Assembly (NCBI GenBank): GCA_014529385.2
Contig: CM043959.1
Location: 52,079,753-52,143,752 of the forward strand
Source: Adiantum capillus-veneris
Taxonomy: Eukaryota > Streptophyta > Polypodiopsida > Polypodiales > Pteridaceae
Length of the DNA stretch: 64,000 nt
Direction: 5' to 3'
Shown: one piece after another, positions 34,548 to 47,900 of the stretch
How the letters are laid out: the number at the start of each line of letters is the position of its first letter
Numbering within the stretch: the first letter of the stretch is position 1
Translations under genes and position numbers: made by a program
The notes under the pieces: model-generated
What the model was told of the DNA's origin: nothing
Databases searched by the model: none
What the model saw: the letters and a program-made list of their open reading frames with translations, nothing else

Positions 34548-35050
34548 TGTAACTACATGCTGCACATGAAACCAAACCTCCTCTCTGGCCTCTAGGATGG
34601 CAAGCATAATCAGCTCCGTTGTAAACAAATGCTCATAATAGTCTGAAGCCAGAGCAAGCACTACATCTAGGTCTATATGTAGAGTGTCATGGGTATCCCA
34701 TAATGCCCGTAAAAATGTCCCAAGCGACCGCTCTCGAAAATGTGCGAAAAAATCTTTGTTCATCCCATCACCTTTAGAAATCCAAGAGGATATTGAAGCA
34801 TGTAACTACATGCTGCACATGAGACCAAACCTCCTCTCTGGCCTCTAGGATGGCAAGCGTAATCACCTCCGTTGTAAACAAATGCTCATAATAGTCTGAA
34901 GCCAGAGCACGCACTACATCTAGGTCTATATGTAGAGTGTCCTGGGTATCCCGCAATGCCCGTAAAAATCCAAGCGACCGCTCTTGAAAATGTGCAAAAA
35001 AATCTTTGTTCATCCTATCACCTTTAGAAATCCAAGAGGATATTGAAGCA
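34548..35050. repeat. 250-bp tandem duplication inside LINE-4
   Basis: Unit 1 (34,548-34,800, 253 bp) and unit 2 (34,801-35,050, 250 bp) both start TGTAACTACATGCTGCACAT and end TATTGAAGCA. They differ at a few bases and by 3 bp. Confidence 0.9.
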
Positions 35051-35663
35051 TGATAGGTTTAGTCATACTTTTCCAGCTGAAGTTAGTGTCTGTCTATCTC
35101 CCAAGAATGCATCGCTTGGATAATCCTCAAGCAAACGCCGTATATAAGCAAGCCTATCCTGGAGTTGCCGCTCACGTCGAAACAAATTCTACGTCTCTCG
35201 CCTGCAACGTGTCTACATACATCAGATGATGCAACAACGCAAGAAGCAAGCTGCTGAGCCGAACCACATGTAGTAGGAGCTTCTGCACATCAACTCAACT
35301 GTAGCGAGTGGGTCAGCGAAGTATCCTGCAATACAGTCGGGAATACGCGCTCCCCTGCGAGTCCCTGACGATGTCTGGAACTGCAAAAGCAATGCGACAG
35401 GAGCATGATCATACAAAACTGTGGCTGGCCAAATGGTAATCGTGCCTCCCAGTGAAGCAACCCATGTCCCAACATAAAATCAATCCAAGAGCTCAAGCAA
35501 CTTACCATCCTGCCTCCGAAAACCCCAAGTACATTTAAGGACTGGGAGGTGTAGCCAAAGGAAGAAACATGCCATGCATCCTCCACAGAAAGTGAGAAAA
35601 ATAATCGATCCCATCCATCATGCTCCGATCTCGCAATAGAAAGTAGAGCACGGGTTTAAACAT

Positions 35664-35824
35664 GTAATGTGCAACGGAAGTGAATGATGGTGTATGGCTC
35701 ACGATGAGTGAACAGTAAGTGCTCAAGGTTCCTTTTATTGACGGGAAGGGAGAGCCTTCCTTGACTTAATGAGAGAATTGTGCAATGACCCAAAATACGA
35801 CAGTGGAATGCAAACTGTGAGTGA

Positions 35825-35864
<40 letters not shown>

Positions 35865-36860
35865 AGAGACGGCACCAGATGGGGTCCCAAACCCCCCTCC
35901 AAGGGCCCCCCTCTCTATTGCTAGAGAGGTATTTGCTTTAGATTGCACAAAGTCTGGTACAATACTTCTAGATGTTGTGGTACTTGATGATGCCGAAGTT
36001 GACGACGATGTCGACGACGACGATGGGTCGTCGTCAAGATAGGGATCTGTGATGACGATGACGATGACGATGACGATGATGACGATGGTGTCGACGATGA
36101 CGGCGTCCAAGGCTGAAAACTGAAAACGCCAGATGCTCCGCTATGGATCTGCAACTGTCGCACCCCTACGTGCAACCGCCGAGTCGAGCGAGGCTGGGAA
36201 TGCAAAAACGCTGACTGATGTGGCTGAAATTGCAAAACGCTCGCTGGTCTTTGCTGAGTCTGCAAAACGCCACGCTGATCTACTGAAATCTGGAAACGCT
36301 AGGCTGATCTGGGTGTAGATGGGACACAGCGAGGATCTGCAAACGGGTGGGAGCGGGTTCTCTAAGGGCTGAAATCTGAAAACGCTGGTTTGCTCGTGCA
36401 AAAACGCTGGTCTTCTTCTTGAGAAACGCTAGGGCTCCTACTGAGGTGTTGCCTATCTACTGCGGTGCCTACCTCCCTCCTGTCCTTGGCTCTTCTACCT
36501 TCTTCTGCTAGCGCTAGGTCTTCATTTATAGGAAAGAGATGTTGGGTAGGTCAAGCTTCCCAACAAACTTACAAAAAAGAATTCCGAAAGTCACTTTTAA
36601 TAAAATGACTTATAAGAGGTGTTTCCCACGCGAGGTCGGAACTGAAACGTGCAGTGGAAAATGCTCATGCTTGGTACTATATCATGATGCTAATGATCCT
36701 AGGTTGTGCAATAAGAGGGTATGCAGCTACTCTAAGTGCTTGGACATGCACGGCCTATGCACAGGCTCACAAGGTTACCAGAACACCTCCTAGGCTACCT
36801 AAACCCTAGAAGTAGGAACAGCTTGTCCACGTACACATAGGGTTAGATGTGCACGTGACA
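35664..36860 (-). mobile_element. Solo LTR of the element A/B family, inserted in LINE-4
   Basis: In the minus sense it begins TGTCACGTGCACATCTAACC and ends GTTGCACATTACA, length 1,197 bp. It shares CACATC-AACCCTATGTGT, GGACAAGCT, the repeated AACGC words (AGCGTTTT in sense) and CCTTGAGCAC with the LTRs of elements A and B. The flanks are CAACA (36,861-36,865) and AAACA (35,659-35,663), a 4-of-5 target duplication. No internal sequence is present. It lies in the LINE-4 endonuclease domain, so it is younger than LINE-4, yet it differs more from A and B than they do from each other. Confidence 0.8.
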
Positions 36861-37628
36861 CAACAGACTGCCAATCCCCAGATGTCTCGACATTATTGAA
36901 GTCCCCTGCCATAGTCCACAGTAGGTAATGCATGCGCAATCAAGGCTATCAAGCGAGCACGAATCGGGGCATAAATGCATAGAATACCAAGTAGTCTCTC
37001 ACCAATCTGCATGAGATCCACAGAACGGGCTGGAACCAGAGTACCATGACCTCTAACAGAATCCCTCCATCGAGAACCCATAGAAATACATACGCCACCA
37101 CTTGTCTGATGATCCCCTACTGTTGTCTCCCAATATGTATATGAATTTCCAAGCAATAGCTTCCTGCATGCATGAAATCTCTGCTCAAATAATTTGTGCT
37201 CTTGCACTAGCAAAATATCCACATTACCGGATACACGAGTACATAGATCTCTTCTCAGCAAATTTGGCCTGGGGCCACTGGTGCTAGAGTGATGCAACCC
37301 ATTTACATTCCAAGACACGATATGCAAAACCATAACAACGACTATGCAAAGAGGTGAACCACATAAGCGTACATAGCTCTAACAAAGCGCGCCTTTGGCC
37401 CCTTGACAAGGGGTCCAAACTACCCATGGTAATGCATCAACATCCAATGGCAATGGCCGCATAAGTTGGCCGGGCAAAAACGATCGTGCCGCGGTATACC
37501 AAGCCAAGAAATATTGGTGTGGACAATGCAATGCCTCAATAACTATTGTCTGTGGCCATGCTCTCATAGTCTGTGGGGGCTGCCATGTCAGTTCCACCGA
37601 GAATATGATAGGCAAACAGTAGCATCCA

Positions 37629-38979
37629 TCAATATCCAACCACTGCACCGCACCAATACTCTGAGGGAACGGCTGTGCCGGAAAGAAAGGTGGTAAACAC
37701 CAGAGCCATGATTGCATTGATTGCATAGTATGCTAATGTAAAATTTAAATGCTCAAGAATCGCGCTCTCTGTCCATGTCGCAGTGGTATCAAAAGGCAAG
37801 GTGAAGGACATCATGGGACTCCAATGGCTGCCAAATAATACCTGACCCTTCTTCGCACGGCAAAGAATATAGAGTCTCACCAGCATAGGGCTTGAAGCGT
37901 CCCCACTGTGCTCTGCTCTAGAGGACTGCCACTCAAGAGGAGCACTATCCATGAAGGCCCGAGGAACATGTGGTGACAGGGGGCAGTGAGCAGTGGGATG
38001 TTTGTCGCTGGAGGAGGGGGCGAGCGAGGAGGAGTACTGCATGAGGAGAATGCAAAGGTTATCAAATTCAAGATCTAGTGCAACCTGTGCTACTAAGGTA
38101 GATGGATCTCTAGGATGCGCTCGAGATGCATGAGGGCAAAGTCCAAGAGAACAGGCACGCGCCAGAGGGGTGGCAGACACCTGGGAAGCAGCGGGGGAAG
38201 CTACAGGGGGTGCCGGTATAGTGTCTGTAGCTGCCCGGTGAAGGCGAAGAGTGTCGTCTCTGGAGTCTGAGCGTGTTGGAGGCTGGGTGGGGCAGGCTCG
38301 AGCTAGGTGACCAAAAGCATGGCAACGTAAGCATTGATCCGACCGACCAGTAACCACCAGGCGCTGTAAGCGGGTCCTCCTAGTAGCCTAGGATCTGAAA
38401 CGAACAATATCCGGGAACTAGGTGTCACCTGGCGCATAGACCTGTACTCGAGGAGTGTCAACTGCAGTAACAAGTGATCCAGGAATCATGATAACCCAAC
38501 GTGATACAAGGCGAGGAATACATGCGCGCATAGTAACTGGTAAAGAGGGGCAAGAGAGGGTCACCAAAAATCTGCGGATGCGTTGCTGGCAATCAAACTC
38601 CTCCACAACAAACTCTAGGGTCCATCGATCGAGTACCAACAATCTACTCCTAGATATGATAGGGGAGCGAGCAAGAAGAGAGTCCGTACTGGAGACGTCC
38701 GATAACTGCACCAAGAGGATTTCCCTGCCCAACATGGTGAGTTCCAAGATGCGGCCCGTGGCACCTCCAAGTGCAAACTGAATCCAGCGCGAATCGAAGA
38801 GCGAGATGGAGATTGGCCAACCATCCGACCAATAAGAGTACATCCAGATAGTGTCGAGGGGCTGCCTCAATGGCGGCGTCATCCTCTACTGTGAGGTCAT
38901 AAGTCCAAGTAGTGGGTGATGGGGCAATCGTAGAAGTGCCCAAAAACGGTACAATAGCCGCCATGGGATATAACCTCAA
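37629..38979 (-). pseudogene. LINE-4 ORF1: plant L1 ORF1 with zinc knuckle
   Basis: The frame starts at 38,979 or at the inner Met 38,964 ([17 protein letters not shown]). It changes near 38,890, continues SDGWPISISLFDSRW and GGATGRILELTMLGREIL, and stops near 38,418. It resumes with the knuckle CLRCHAFGHLARAC (C-x2-C-x4-H-x4-C, near 38,325), followed by a Pro/Ala/Ser-rich tail to 37,629. The order, globular domain then CCHC then disordered tail, is that of plant L1 ORF1 RNA-binding proteins, though the globular part differs clearly from LINE-1. It has at least one frame change and one stop. Confidence 0.65.
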
Positions 38980-39006
38980 GAGGGCGAAGATGCCGATGGA
39001 GACAAG

Positions 39007-39545
<539 letters not shown>

Positions 39546-39638
<93 letters not shown>
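39546..39638. repeat. (CT)n microsatellite, about 93 bp
   Basis: About 46 uninterrupted units, directly at the 3' end of the truncated LINE-4 relative. Confidence 0.95.
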
Positions 39639-39642
<4 letters not shown>

Positions 39643-40510
39643 AAGGGAGCTGTATTCTGTGTACATAAGAGACCTCTAGAGATGCACAATGGCCTATCTC
39701 CCAGAGGAGGTACAAAAATAGGCTAACAAATTTCAAAGTGTGAGCTACATATACATCAAGGTGGTCTGCATGATGAATGTAAAAGGAACCACTGTGGGGG
39801 TGCATAATGCCATATGATGTGGCCATGATCACGACAAAAAAGAACTGACGATCTTGCCCATTTGTGAAGAAAGATGCATCTACACTGCTCCGCTGCCCTG
39901 GAGGAGCTGCCTGAATAATCCCACTATAATCCCACTAACTACGAAGAGTATGCAACAGCTGTGTCCAACTGGTTGTCAAAACAGTGGATGTAGGGGAGAA
40001 CTGAGAGCCCAGAATGTGGGGACAGTGAGCCTTCCACATGGTCCACAGTGTAATGCTACATATTGTGGTTAAAATTGTATCGCGGTGCGAGCCTTCCACA
40101 TGGTCCACAGTGTAATGCTACATATTGTGGTAAAAACTCTGTCGCGGTGTTAGAAATCCAACTCATGCCCTGCATCTGGTATCGTTTGTAGGGTGCCTGG
40201 TCTATATCCTAAGGGAGTTGGCAGGAAGACCGGATCTGTCGGCAAGCCCTGAAAAAGGGTGTGAGACCACGGAAATTGCAAAAGCCATGCAACTGCCCCC
40301 CCACGTCACAAACACATCATGGATGCCCACTCTATTCACTAGACAACAAACTGTCATCCACACTGGTTGTGCATATGGGCAAACCCAAAAACAGTGCCTC
40401 AAAGACTCAGGCTCCAAAGTACATCTCTGACAAGTCGGATCATGATCAATGACTGCCAACCAAGTGCCTAAAAACAATCCAGCATGTGCTACATCATACA
40501 CATTCCGTTC
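39639..40510 (-). mobile_element. 5'-truncated LINE-4 relative
   Basis: Minus-strand fragment with only the zf-RVT end of ORF2 (40,501-40,202: AHAGLFLGTWLAV, then CQRCTLEPESLRHCFWVC) and the 3' UTR. The 3' UTR aligns with 31,510-31,860 of LINE-4, including the terminal stem-loop (39,673-39,707). A 62-bp unit beginning GAGCCTTCCACATGG is tandemly repeated at 40,027-40,088 and 40,089-40,149. The 3' end abuts (CT)n. It lies in intron 1, only about 45 bp from the exon 1 donor, in the same orientation as the host gene. Confidence 0.75.
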
Positions 40511-40554
40511 CTCTTCTTTGCGATTACTCAGAATTCAAGCTTGTAAGCACTTAC

Positions 40555-41168
40555 CATGTGTAAAGAAAACCATCTTTGGTAGTGGCCGCAGAGTGCAACC
40601 CTCCCAGTGCCACATTCTGAACATCTTCGAGGTAAGGATTTGAAGTTGGTGTATACTTGGGATGTTCAGACCCAAGACCCAGCCGACCAGCTTCACCCTT
40701 TCCCCAAGTCCAGAGTTCGCCATCAACAAGCAATGCAGAATGAAACAAGCCACATGAGATGCCAAGAGATGCTGGAGGGGACGTAGAATCAGTGGCTGTC
40801 TTATGTTGCAGGAGGGAACCATCTTGTTGCGATACGGAATCCTTGTCGGTATGGCAATATGATAAGATAGAATCTAGAGCAGGGAAGAGCTGAGAGAGCG
40901 GAGTGTGCCTAGAGAGTCCCTGCATGTGAGCGAGGTGGAGGTTAGGGGGGGGATCGATGCGGGCGATGAGGTGCGGGGTTTCATGGTTTCTATCGTCCTC
41001 TGCACCGAGCTGACCTGCATCGCCTTTACCCCATGCCCAAACCTCCAGCATAGCCTTCGTCTCTGAGCCGCAAGAGGTACTAAACGACCTCCACTGCCAT
41101 CTGAATGCACCTCTATGCAGACCATTCCTCATGCTCGCTCGCTGCGAAGCATGGAGCCAGCTTCGCAT
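40555..41168 (-). CDS. RUG3: RUG3-like RCC1-domain protein, exon 1
   Basis: First exon of a host gene. The reading frame is open upstream to 41,255; likely starts are the Met codons at 41,168 or 41,132, the second giving a short basic presequence with a RSFSTS motif typical of mitochondrial import. Then come RCC1-type blades: EVWAWGKGDAGQLG, then GISCGLFHSALLVDGELW, WGKGEAGRLGLG and ALGGLHSAATTKDGFLYTW. From memory this follows Arabidopsis RUG3 (RCC1/UVR8/GEF-like 3), a mitochondrial beta-propeller protein needed for nad2 intron splicing and complex I. The exon ends with a canonical donor (GTAAGTG, first base 40,554) that splits a Trp codon TG|G, matched exactly by exon 2 at 17,023. No break is visible. 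The start codon choice is uncertain. Confidence 0.82.
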
Positions 41169-41359
41169 TGAGCCAGTTAATAATACACAAGGTTTTGCAA
41201 TATATGAAGCCAGCTTCGTGTTGTATCCAAAGGTGCTTGAACGATGCAGGTTCAATTATACATAAAGTCATAAATACCATGCAGGAGCAAACCAAACATG
41301 AACACATGTGCGCATTGCGGCCCCCTCGATACTTTTGTGAGTGTGTGTCTGGGGGGAGG

Positions 41360-41365
<6 letters not shown>

Positions 41366-41397
<32 letters not shown>
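41366..41397. repeat. (GT)n microsatellite upstream of the RUG3-like gene
   Basis: About 16 GT units followed by CACGCGTGCGCGTGCGCGC. It lies about 200 bp upstream of the likely start codon and therefore in or near the promoter or 5' UTR. Confidence 0.9.
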
Positions 41398-41398
<1 letters not shown>

Positions 41399-43032
41399 AC
41401 GCGTGCGCGTGCGCGCTAACATGTGCACCTCCGTAGCCATAGTGCTATAAAAGCAAGCACAAAACTAAGCAAGGAGGTAGAGAGAAGCAGGAATCATCAC
41501 AAGATTGTGGCACATGCTACTACTCCTTGTATGTGAGCAAGATATTGTAGCTAGTCTTGTTTGGTCAGCCTTGGGAGAGGTTTTTGCAACAATGTTAATA
41601 ATAAGGAGGAACAGATTATAAAACTAGTTGTTAACAACAAGCAATGGCAAATTGTAAAGATTGAAATATACTACTAACTTGTAGTTGAGGATCGGATTCA
41701 TACGGAACCGGTCCCCCCTCCAATAGCCATTTGAATTATAGTTTCTCTCATCAAGAGAGACTTGGTACAATACAATCTTTGTGTTGCTTGTGACCTAGGT
41801 GATGCAATGAAGATGGAAAGCTTCATGCATCACAAATATAACATAAAATTTGTAGAAAGCATTAACCATCCCAAGCCTTAGTCCCAAGGCCTCAAACACC
41901 TTCGAAGGTGGAGAGAGCTAGCGGGGAATGAGGGTAGGGAAGAGGAAGAAGAAACATTCCATAGGAGAAAGAAATAGTTCCTCACTTATCATCGCTCTTC
42001 TTGCTAGCATACATAATAGCATAGTAATGAAGATGGAAAAGATGGCAAACTTAAGCATTGAAGCATGGCTCTTGGTTGGATTTGCATTCCATAGCCAAGA
42101 GTGTTGGTGTAGGCTCTCCCTTCTCACAAGCTTGGAGAAGGAGGTGGTGTTCCTCAACTTTCACCAAGTGAGAATGATTCCACAAAATGAGTGTGTGTGG
42201 TGTATATCCTCCCAGCACCCCCCTTGCTTGCTTGAGGCGAGTTATAGCTTTTACACATATTTCAAGCTCATTGGACCCCTCTCCCCCCTAGCCAATCACA
42301 TGCAGCATGCATTCAAGTACATGGGTAGTCTTTGGACAAGTGTCCTCCTTACCCCTTAGAGAGAGAGAGCTTGAAAATATCTAGATATTTGTTGGATGGA
42401 ACTAGAAGCTCATTGGACCCCTCTTTAGCCCAACCAATAGCATTCAAGCACACCATGTGGTTAAGCATAGGGAGAGTCTGACAGGTGTTCCATGTGTCCT
42501 TTCAGAAAAGGGGTGCCCTTTGGGTGAGTGGAAGGTTAAGTCAAAGATTCCCCTAACTTTGGGACTTTCATGCATAGGAAGCTTCTCAGGCACCTTCCTC
42601 ATTAAGTTTGTAGGGTCTCTTTTTGACTCAAGCACCTTACCCCCCCATGCATGAGAAGCTTCTCAAGCACCTTCCTCATTAAGTTTGTAGGGTCTCTTTT
42701 TGACTCAAACACCTTACCCCCCATGCATGGGAAGCTTCTCGAGCACCTTCATAGACTACCTCCTTTTGGACCCCTATTGAGATGTAACCATCTCTCCTCT
42801 TGGTCCCCTGCTGAGGTAAGCCTAGAAGCACTTATTGCACATTGCTCTTTGATAGACCATCTCCTTTTGGACCCCTATTGAGATGCAACCATTTCTCCTT
42901 TTGATCCCGTGAGATAGGTCTAGAAGCACATGTCTCTATTCTAACTCTTGTTCCCGTTTATTCTCCCACATTAAATGATCAGTTTAATATGAGAAAATCA
43001 TTTGGTAAAGTTAGATATTATATTTTATGACA
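41398..43032 (-). repeat. Probable 3' LTR region of element H
   Basis: In the minus sense the sequence TGTCATAAAATATAATATC begins at 43,032 just after a purine tract (AAGAGAGAGG), as a 3' LTR should. The LTR extends towards about 41.9 kb; its far end is not defined. The part at about 42,000-42,320 has a second copy at 63,690-64,000 in the same orientation, sharing GGCTCTTGGTTGGATTTGCA. The stretch 41,398-41,900 holds no gene that I can see. Confidence 0.5.
42570..42915. repeat. Tandem repeats inside the element H LTR region
   Basis: Units of 76-77 bp beginning ATGCAT-GGAAGCTTCTC start at 42,570, 42,647 and 42,723 (two full and one partial). A further pair of units around GGACCCCTATTGAGATG lies at about 42,768-42,915. 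Confidence 0.85.
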
Positions 43033-43379
43033 TTACCTCTCTCTTGAAATCATAGTTGTCCTTGACTATGAGATAGAGAAGATAAAGCCTAGTCATTAGT
43101 CCATGTTTCTTAGCGGGTAGAGGATCCCTTTTTACCCTACAACATCATTCCAAGATGGATGACTAGTCCATTTGGTGCTTGGGAGACGTAGCTGCCGCAA
43201 ACATGTCTGCTCTTTAGTCCATTTCATCCTCCCAAGTAGAGTGACAAATTCTACATGGTGTTTGAGAGACGTCTTCATCACAAACATGATTCTTAGTATG
43301 CATACTACTTAAATTTGTGCACAATAAAGAGAGAACTAGTCTTTAAGACAAAAATATTTTTCATTTAAAATGCATTTTC

Positions 43380-44450
43380 ATATGCTTACTATAGTGTAGC
43401 ATTGTAAGCATTGTCAAGGTTCATATTATCCTTAAGCTAGGTTCCTTGCATCCATCTAGCATCTTTAAAAGAATATTCTTAAACTTAATAAGATATTGTC
43501 AGATAATTTTACCGTTTCTTAATACCTTGTCTTCATGTCATAGGATGGACTCAGGTTGAAGTACTTCTTCTTGATCTTCAATTTTTGGAGGGTCTGCAAC
43601 AACTTAGTGCTTATTTTGGTGGTGCTCCTTTGTAAGGCTTATGTAGGTTCTCATGGAAAACATTGTGCATGAGCCAATGGTTGGGCAAATTCAATTGATA
43701 AGCCATCTCATTGATTGGCTTAAGAATTTTAAGGACCATAGTATCTTTTTGCCAATTTAGCATCATAGTCTTGGTGGTCCATAGGACTCTTTCCCGTAGT
43801 ATGCCTCAGATGAGTCTTGAGAAACTTTAGCAAGACCCAATCATTTTCCTTAAAGGCTAAGGCTCTTCTGTGCTTATTAGCAGCAACCATTTTTGCCTTG
43901 CTTTGAGATGGATATAACCTCTTTAATCTTTGGAAAAGATTCTGTGAGTCTCGGCTATATTCATCAGCACGCGAAGATCTTCCCATGCACTTTAAGGAGT
44001 AAGGGTCTTTTGGATCTTCCCTCTTTAACCTCGAAAGGTGCTTTCCCCATAGAAGTATGTACAATGTCATTGTACGCATACTCTATAAGAGGTAGGTACT
44101 TCTATCATTGAGAACATTGATCTACTTCCATGACATAGGCTTTTAGTAGATCAAGAATCGTTAGATTAGTTATATCACTTTGGTCATCTGTTTGTGGATG
44201 ATAAGCCGAAAGAGAAATGTAATCTACTTCCTAGGTTCTCAAAGAGACCCTTCCAAAAATTACTGGTCATTCTAAGATCTTTGTCCGACACTATGGATGT
44301 TGGCAAGCCATGATGCTTGAAAATTTGAGATCTGAAGAGGGTTGCCATTTGATGTGCCTTAATAGTCTTTTTGACAGGCATAGAGTGTGTTTTCTTGTTA
44401 AGCATATCGATTATAACAATCCAAGTTGCTTCCCTCGATCAAATTTCAGC
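43380..44450 (-). mobile_element. Element H: Ty3/gypsy pol end fossil (integrase)
   Basis: Minus-strand fossil. Parts of the integrase catalytic core are recognisable at about 44,405-44,184 (MATLFRSQIFKHHGLP, SIVSDKD). The integrase C-terminal region lies at about 44,000-43,730 (ENDWVLLKFLKTHLR, KLAKRYYGP), and a short end block near 43,500 (KDARWMQ) resembles the C-terminus of Ty3/gypsy polyproteins of the chromovirus type. Gag, protease and reverse transcriptase are absent, and the 3' LTR region follows. It is broken and old. Confidence 0.75.
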
Positions 44451-44915
44451 TTTTGGTATACCAAACATTTTGAAACATACTATTGTATGTTTACTTTTCA
44501 TGGCAAACCAACAGAAATACATTTCTATTCCTTGAAGAGTACTAATCTGGTAATTGCTATGTTCATTTTTCCAAAAGTTGGTGTTTCTTGTATTTGAGTA
44601 TTATCTTTCAAATAGTTGTTAGAAGTCTGTATGTTAATTAATTTACATTGTGTTATTTATTTGGTAGTGGGTCACCGAGATCTCAAGGAAAGAACAAGAA
44701 GAATAGTCTTCATTTGCTGCTATGACTATTTCGAAGAGCATAGCAGCTAGTATGATGCCATCTCCACCTGTCGCGACTATCGAGAAATCCAAAAAAAAAT
44801 ACAAAAGGAAAAGCTAAAGTGCAGGAAGGAGCATCATCTGGGTTTGTGGAAGACAAATACAACTCTAACGAGGAGATTGATGATAATGGAGGCTTATATG
44901 ACTGCAGGGGCAAAC

Positions 44916-47900
44916 GCTGGGGGAGAATTTCCCATCAATGAAGACTTTACAGTTCGACAAGATATGTTATCAAAGCATCGTTGTGGACAATGACACCAAG
45001 AAGACATGGGATCCCTTGTGGCATGCAATAAACGATGAGTTTGAGGCTGAAATCTAAAACACTTGCTGGAGTGATCTATGCGGTAAAATGTTGTATACCT
45101 GGGATGGCAACCATAGGCTTGTTGTCTGGATGGGAGTGCTCAAAGAGAGTAAGCTAGCTGCATTTTTTATGGTATCAATTTACATCTATGTTAAGAAATA
45201 CAATTAATAAACCATCTTTATGATGTTAGGTGTTGCTTACGAGAAAGATGCAGATCTTTATCCTCGAGTAAGAGTGGAATTAGTCAAAGTAGACTCCTCA
45301 AATGAGACCGACATGTTGAGCATAGTGATGTGTGTAAACAAGTAATATCTCTTTGATGTATTGGAGTGTGCATTTGACTTGAAATAGTGTAATATTGACT
45401 AATAGTGTAAGATATGTGTCCACATCATGCACATACATGTTATGGATGGTGCGGGCAATGGGTCTTGCTTCGAAGGAAGCAATCATGGAGAAACTGCCAT
45501 GTGTTGTATACAACTGGATGTAGGCAGAAATAGATAAAAGGGTGGGAAAGAAGTCTCATGGTACAATGTACATGTAGCTCTAATGTCTCAACTGCTACAT
45601 CCAGTATGAGTTTTGAGATTGTTCAACTATTGAGTGTCAAAAAGTTTTAGATGCATACATTTGATCGATCAATGTCTCAGCTGCTACATCCAGTATGAGT
45701 TTTGAGATTGTTCAACTATTGAGTGTCAAAAAGTTTTAGATCCATACATTTGATCGATCAATGTCTTCATGTTTATGCAGGAAAAGTATACTGTTGCCTT
45801 GAAAAAGATTGTGGCAGAGAAAAATAGCAAGCTGTTGACCGAATTTCAAGCCCGATACAAAAAAACATTCTTTGATGCAGACACGCAGTCAAAAAACAAA
45901 GTCAAGATATGCATTGGCGATAGTTGACCCTGCTTTAGGAGATGAATGGTGGAGGTGGGTTGGTCTTGGCTATCTTTCTAAGGTAGAACAAATACAATTC
46001 CTATTGCACGTCACCATATAATCCTTTGGACTCTTGTGTAGGACATTGCACGCAATCGAGTGGACTAGTCGGCCAAAGTGGATAACAGAGGAAAGATTAT
46101 ATGGGTTGGCGTGTGCAGCTCTCCCATCAAACAAAAAAAGCTTCATCTTGCATGCGATGGCATCAGATGATCTGAGAGATGTGAAAAGTCTAGACATTCC
46201 TCAAATTGGTGAGTACATTTGTTTGCCTAGTTGTTGGACTACCAAGTCATGTGGATAGATTTCGTCATTTTGAGATATCCATTGTTTTCATTGTCACAGG
46301 AGAGTCTGCTGTTTTTTTAGAGTGGTTGAGGATCAAAGTATTTTGGTCTTCCATTGTTAGAGAGGCAAAGAACGTATACAATTGTACTCGCAATATACAT
46401 TTGCAATCAATGCCTGGTTTGGACTTGGAGTCATTCATTGAAGATGCTAAGTTGATACATAAGAGCAAAATCTTCGCTTATGAGTTGGGTGTGATGAAAA
46501 AGGGAACATAGTGTGAGGTGAGCAAGGCATTTGCCGATGCAAGAAAAAGATGTCTTTGCAGGTATGCGCAACGGACAATTACCTTACATGATGTGAACTA
46601 GATTATGACGCTAACTATGTCCTTGCTCGTATTAGGTGGTTGCACATTCGCAAGTTTAACATAAAAGGGGTCAAGAGTTTGAAAAAGCAATGCTCGACAT
46701 TGAAAAATCGAAGCATATTTTTAACCTAATGCAGATGGCACGCAACTTTAGAAGTAGAGTCTACCAAGATTTTCCATGGTTCTTGGAGTATGGTGAGGGA
46801 TACTTCCCTCCAAACGAGGCGAAGGCACACAATGACGCTGTGAAAGATAGAGAAGAAAGAGCACATGGAGGCACACAAATATTTGTGATAGCAGATTCAA
46901 GTGTCCAAAGACCTCCAATGGAGGGGTATGTACAACATCTTAGGTATGAAAGTTGATGCCTTCATAATTGTATGGTGCCTGTCCACATCGTTATAATAAT
47001 TTTTGAATTAGATATTTGATAATTCTTTGCAGATAGAGCAATCCCGGGAGGCTTTGAGTTTGCATGGGGTAGCTCATGCAAGAGAGAAATGTAAGTATGC
47101 TTACTAACCTCTAAATGGTGAACATAGTTTCATACGCTTTGAAAATTGTGCTTTTCTTGGTGATTAGGTAAGAGAAGTAAAATGCAAGCAAAGGAGGTGG
47201 TGGACTTTGCAACGAGTTTAGAAACAAAGATAATGCATGTCTCAGACCTGCCAATGGTTACATACCCGATGACTGGTATGTGGAAATCTTGATTGAGAGT
47301 TGCAATGTGTTTTGAGATCTATCTTTTGTTGATTGAGGAGTCTACAGGAAGCGATGACGACCATATTCAGATTGTTCATTTCGGTTCGGACAAGACAGAG
47401 GATGACTTGAAGATGGCCTTGCTAAGCTCAGTGAGGCCACACATTGTGGAAAAATCCCTTCGTCCGTTACGAGATGGATCAGCCGTGGATTCTGCAGTGA
47501 ACACTTCCATTGTTTTTTTGCCTTGCAATACATCTGTGTATGGACTGTCAAACACCGAAGTGCTTGAATGGAACAACATGGATGTATGAAAGTTTGGACA
47601 GCTTGCCAGTCTAGCACTGTCTCTATCAGATGACAGAGGTGTGCTCATAGTTGTTTACCTATCAGATAATTATGGAATGGTGCAGGATATTTCCGCTACA
47701 GTTGGATGGCTTGAAGACCACGTAAATGTGGTTGTCTGCAAGACACCAATATGCAAGAAAGATAATAGGATTGTGCGCACATTATTGGTATCTGCAATGA
47801 AAAAAGAGCACACTTGGATTTCAGAGGCAATTGACATACCATCGAATGATGCTTGGTTTGATGGGATGGAGGAGAGTGATTGGACAAAGGAGGATGATGA

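Larger units (their letters stand above)
31514..37333 (-). pseudogene. LINE-4 ORF2: endonuclease, reverse transcriptase, zf-RVT (interrupted)
   Basis: Endonuclease (37,333-36,893): MVLHIVSWNVNGLHH, VDILLVQEHKLF, TSGGVCISMGSRW. After the solo LTR the endonuclease end is recognisable at about 35,420-35,380 as DHAPVALLLQF, the D-H-x-P catalytic motif. Reverse transcriptase: LLRSVRQGCPLAPYFFLFF near 33,960 and catalytic YADD (33,813-33,824), then GALINWNKSFGFLIG. The zf-RVT-like C-terminus (32,240-31,514) contains DPACQCC and WKARCAQVLGG blocks. The frame is broken by many stops and shifts, a 250-bp tandem duplication and the LTR insertion, so no long protein could be made. Confidence 0.78.

Noticed and set aside
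42570-42915. Regularly spaced repeats that could suggest a CRISPR-like array
   Set aside because: Only two to three tandem units of 76-77 bp with no unique spacers, inside an LTR of a plant genome; simple tandem duplication.
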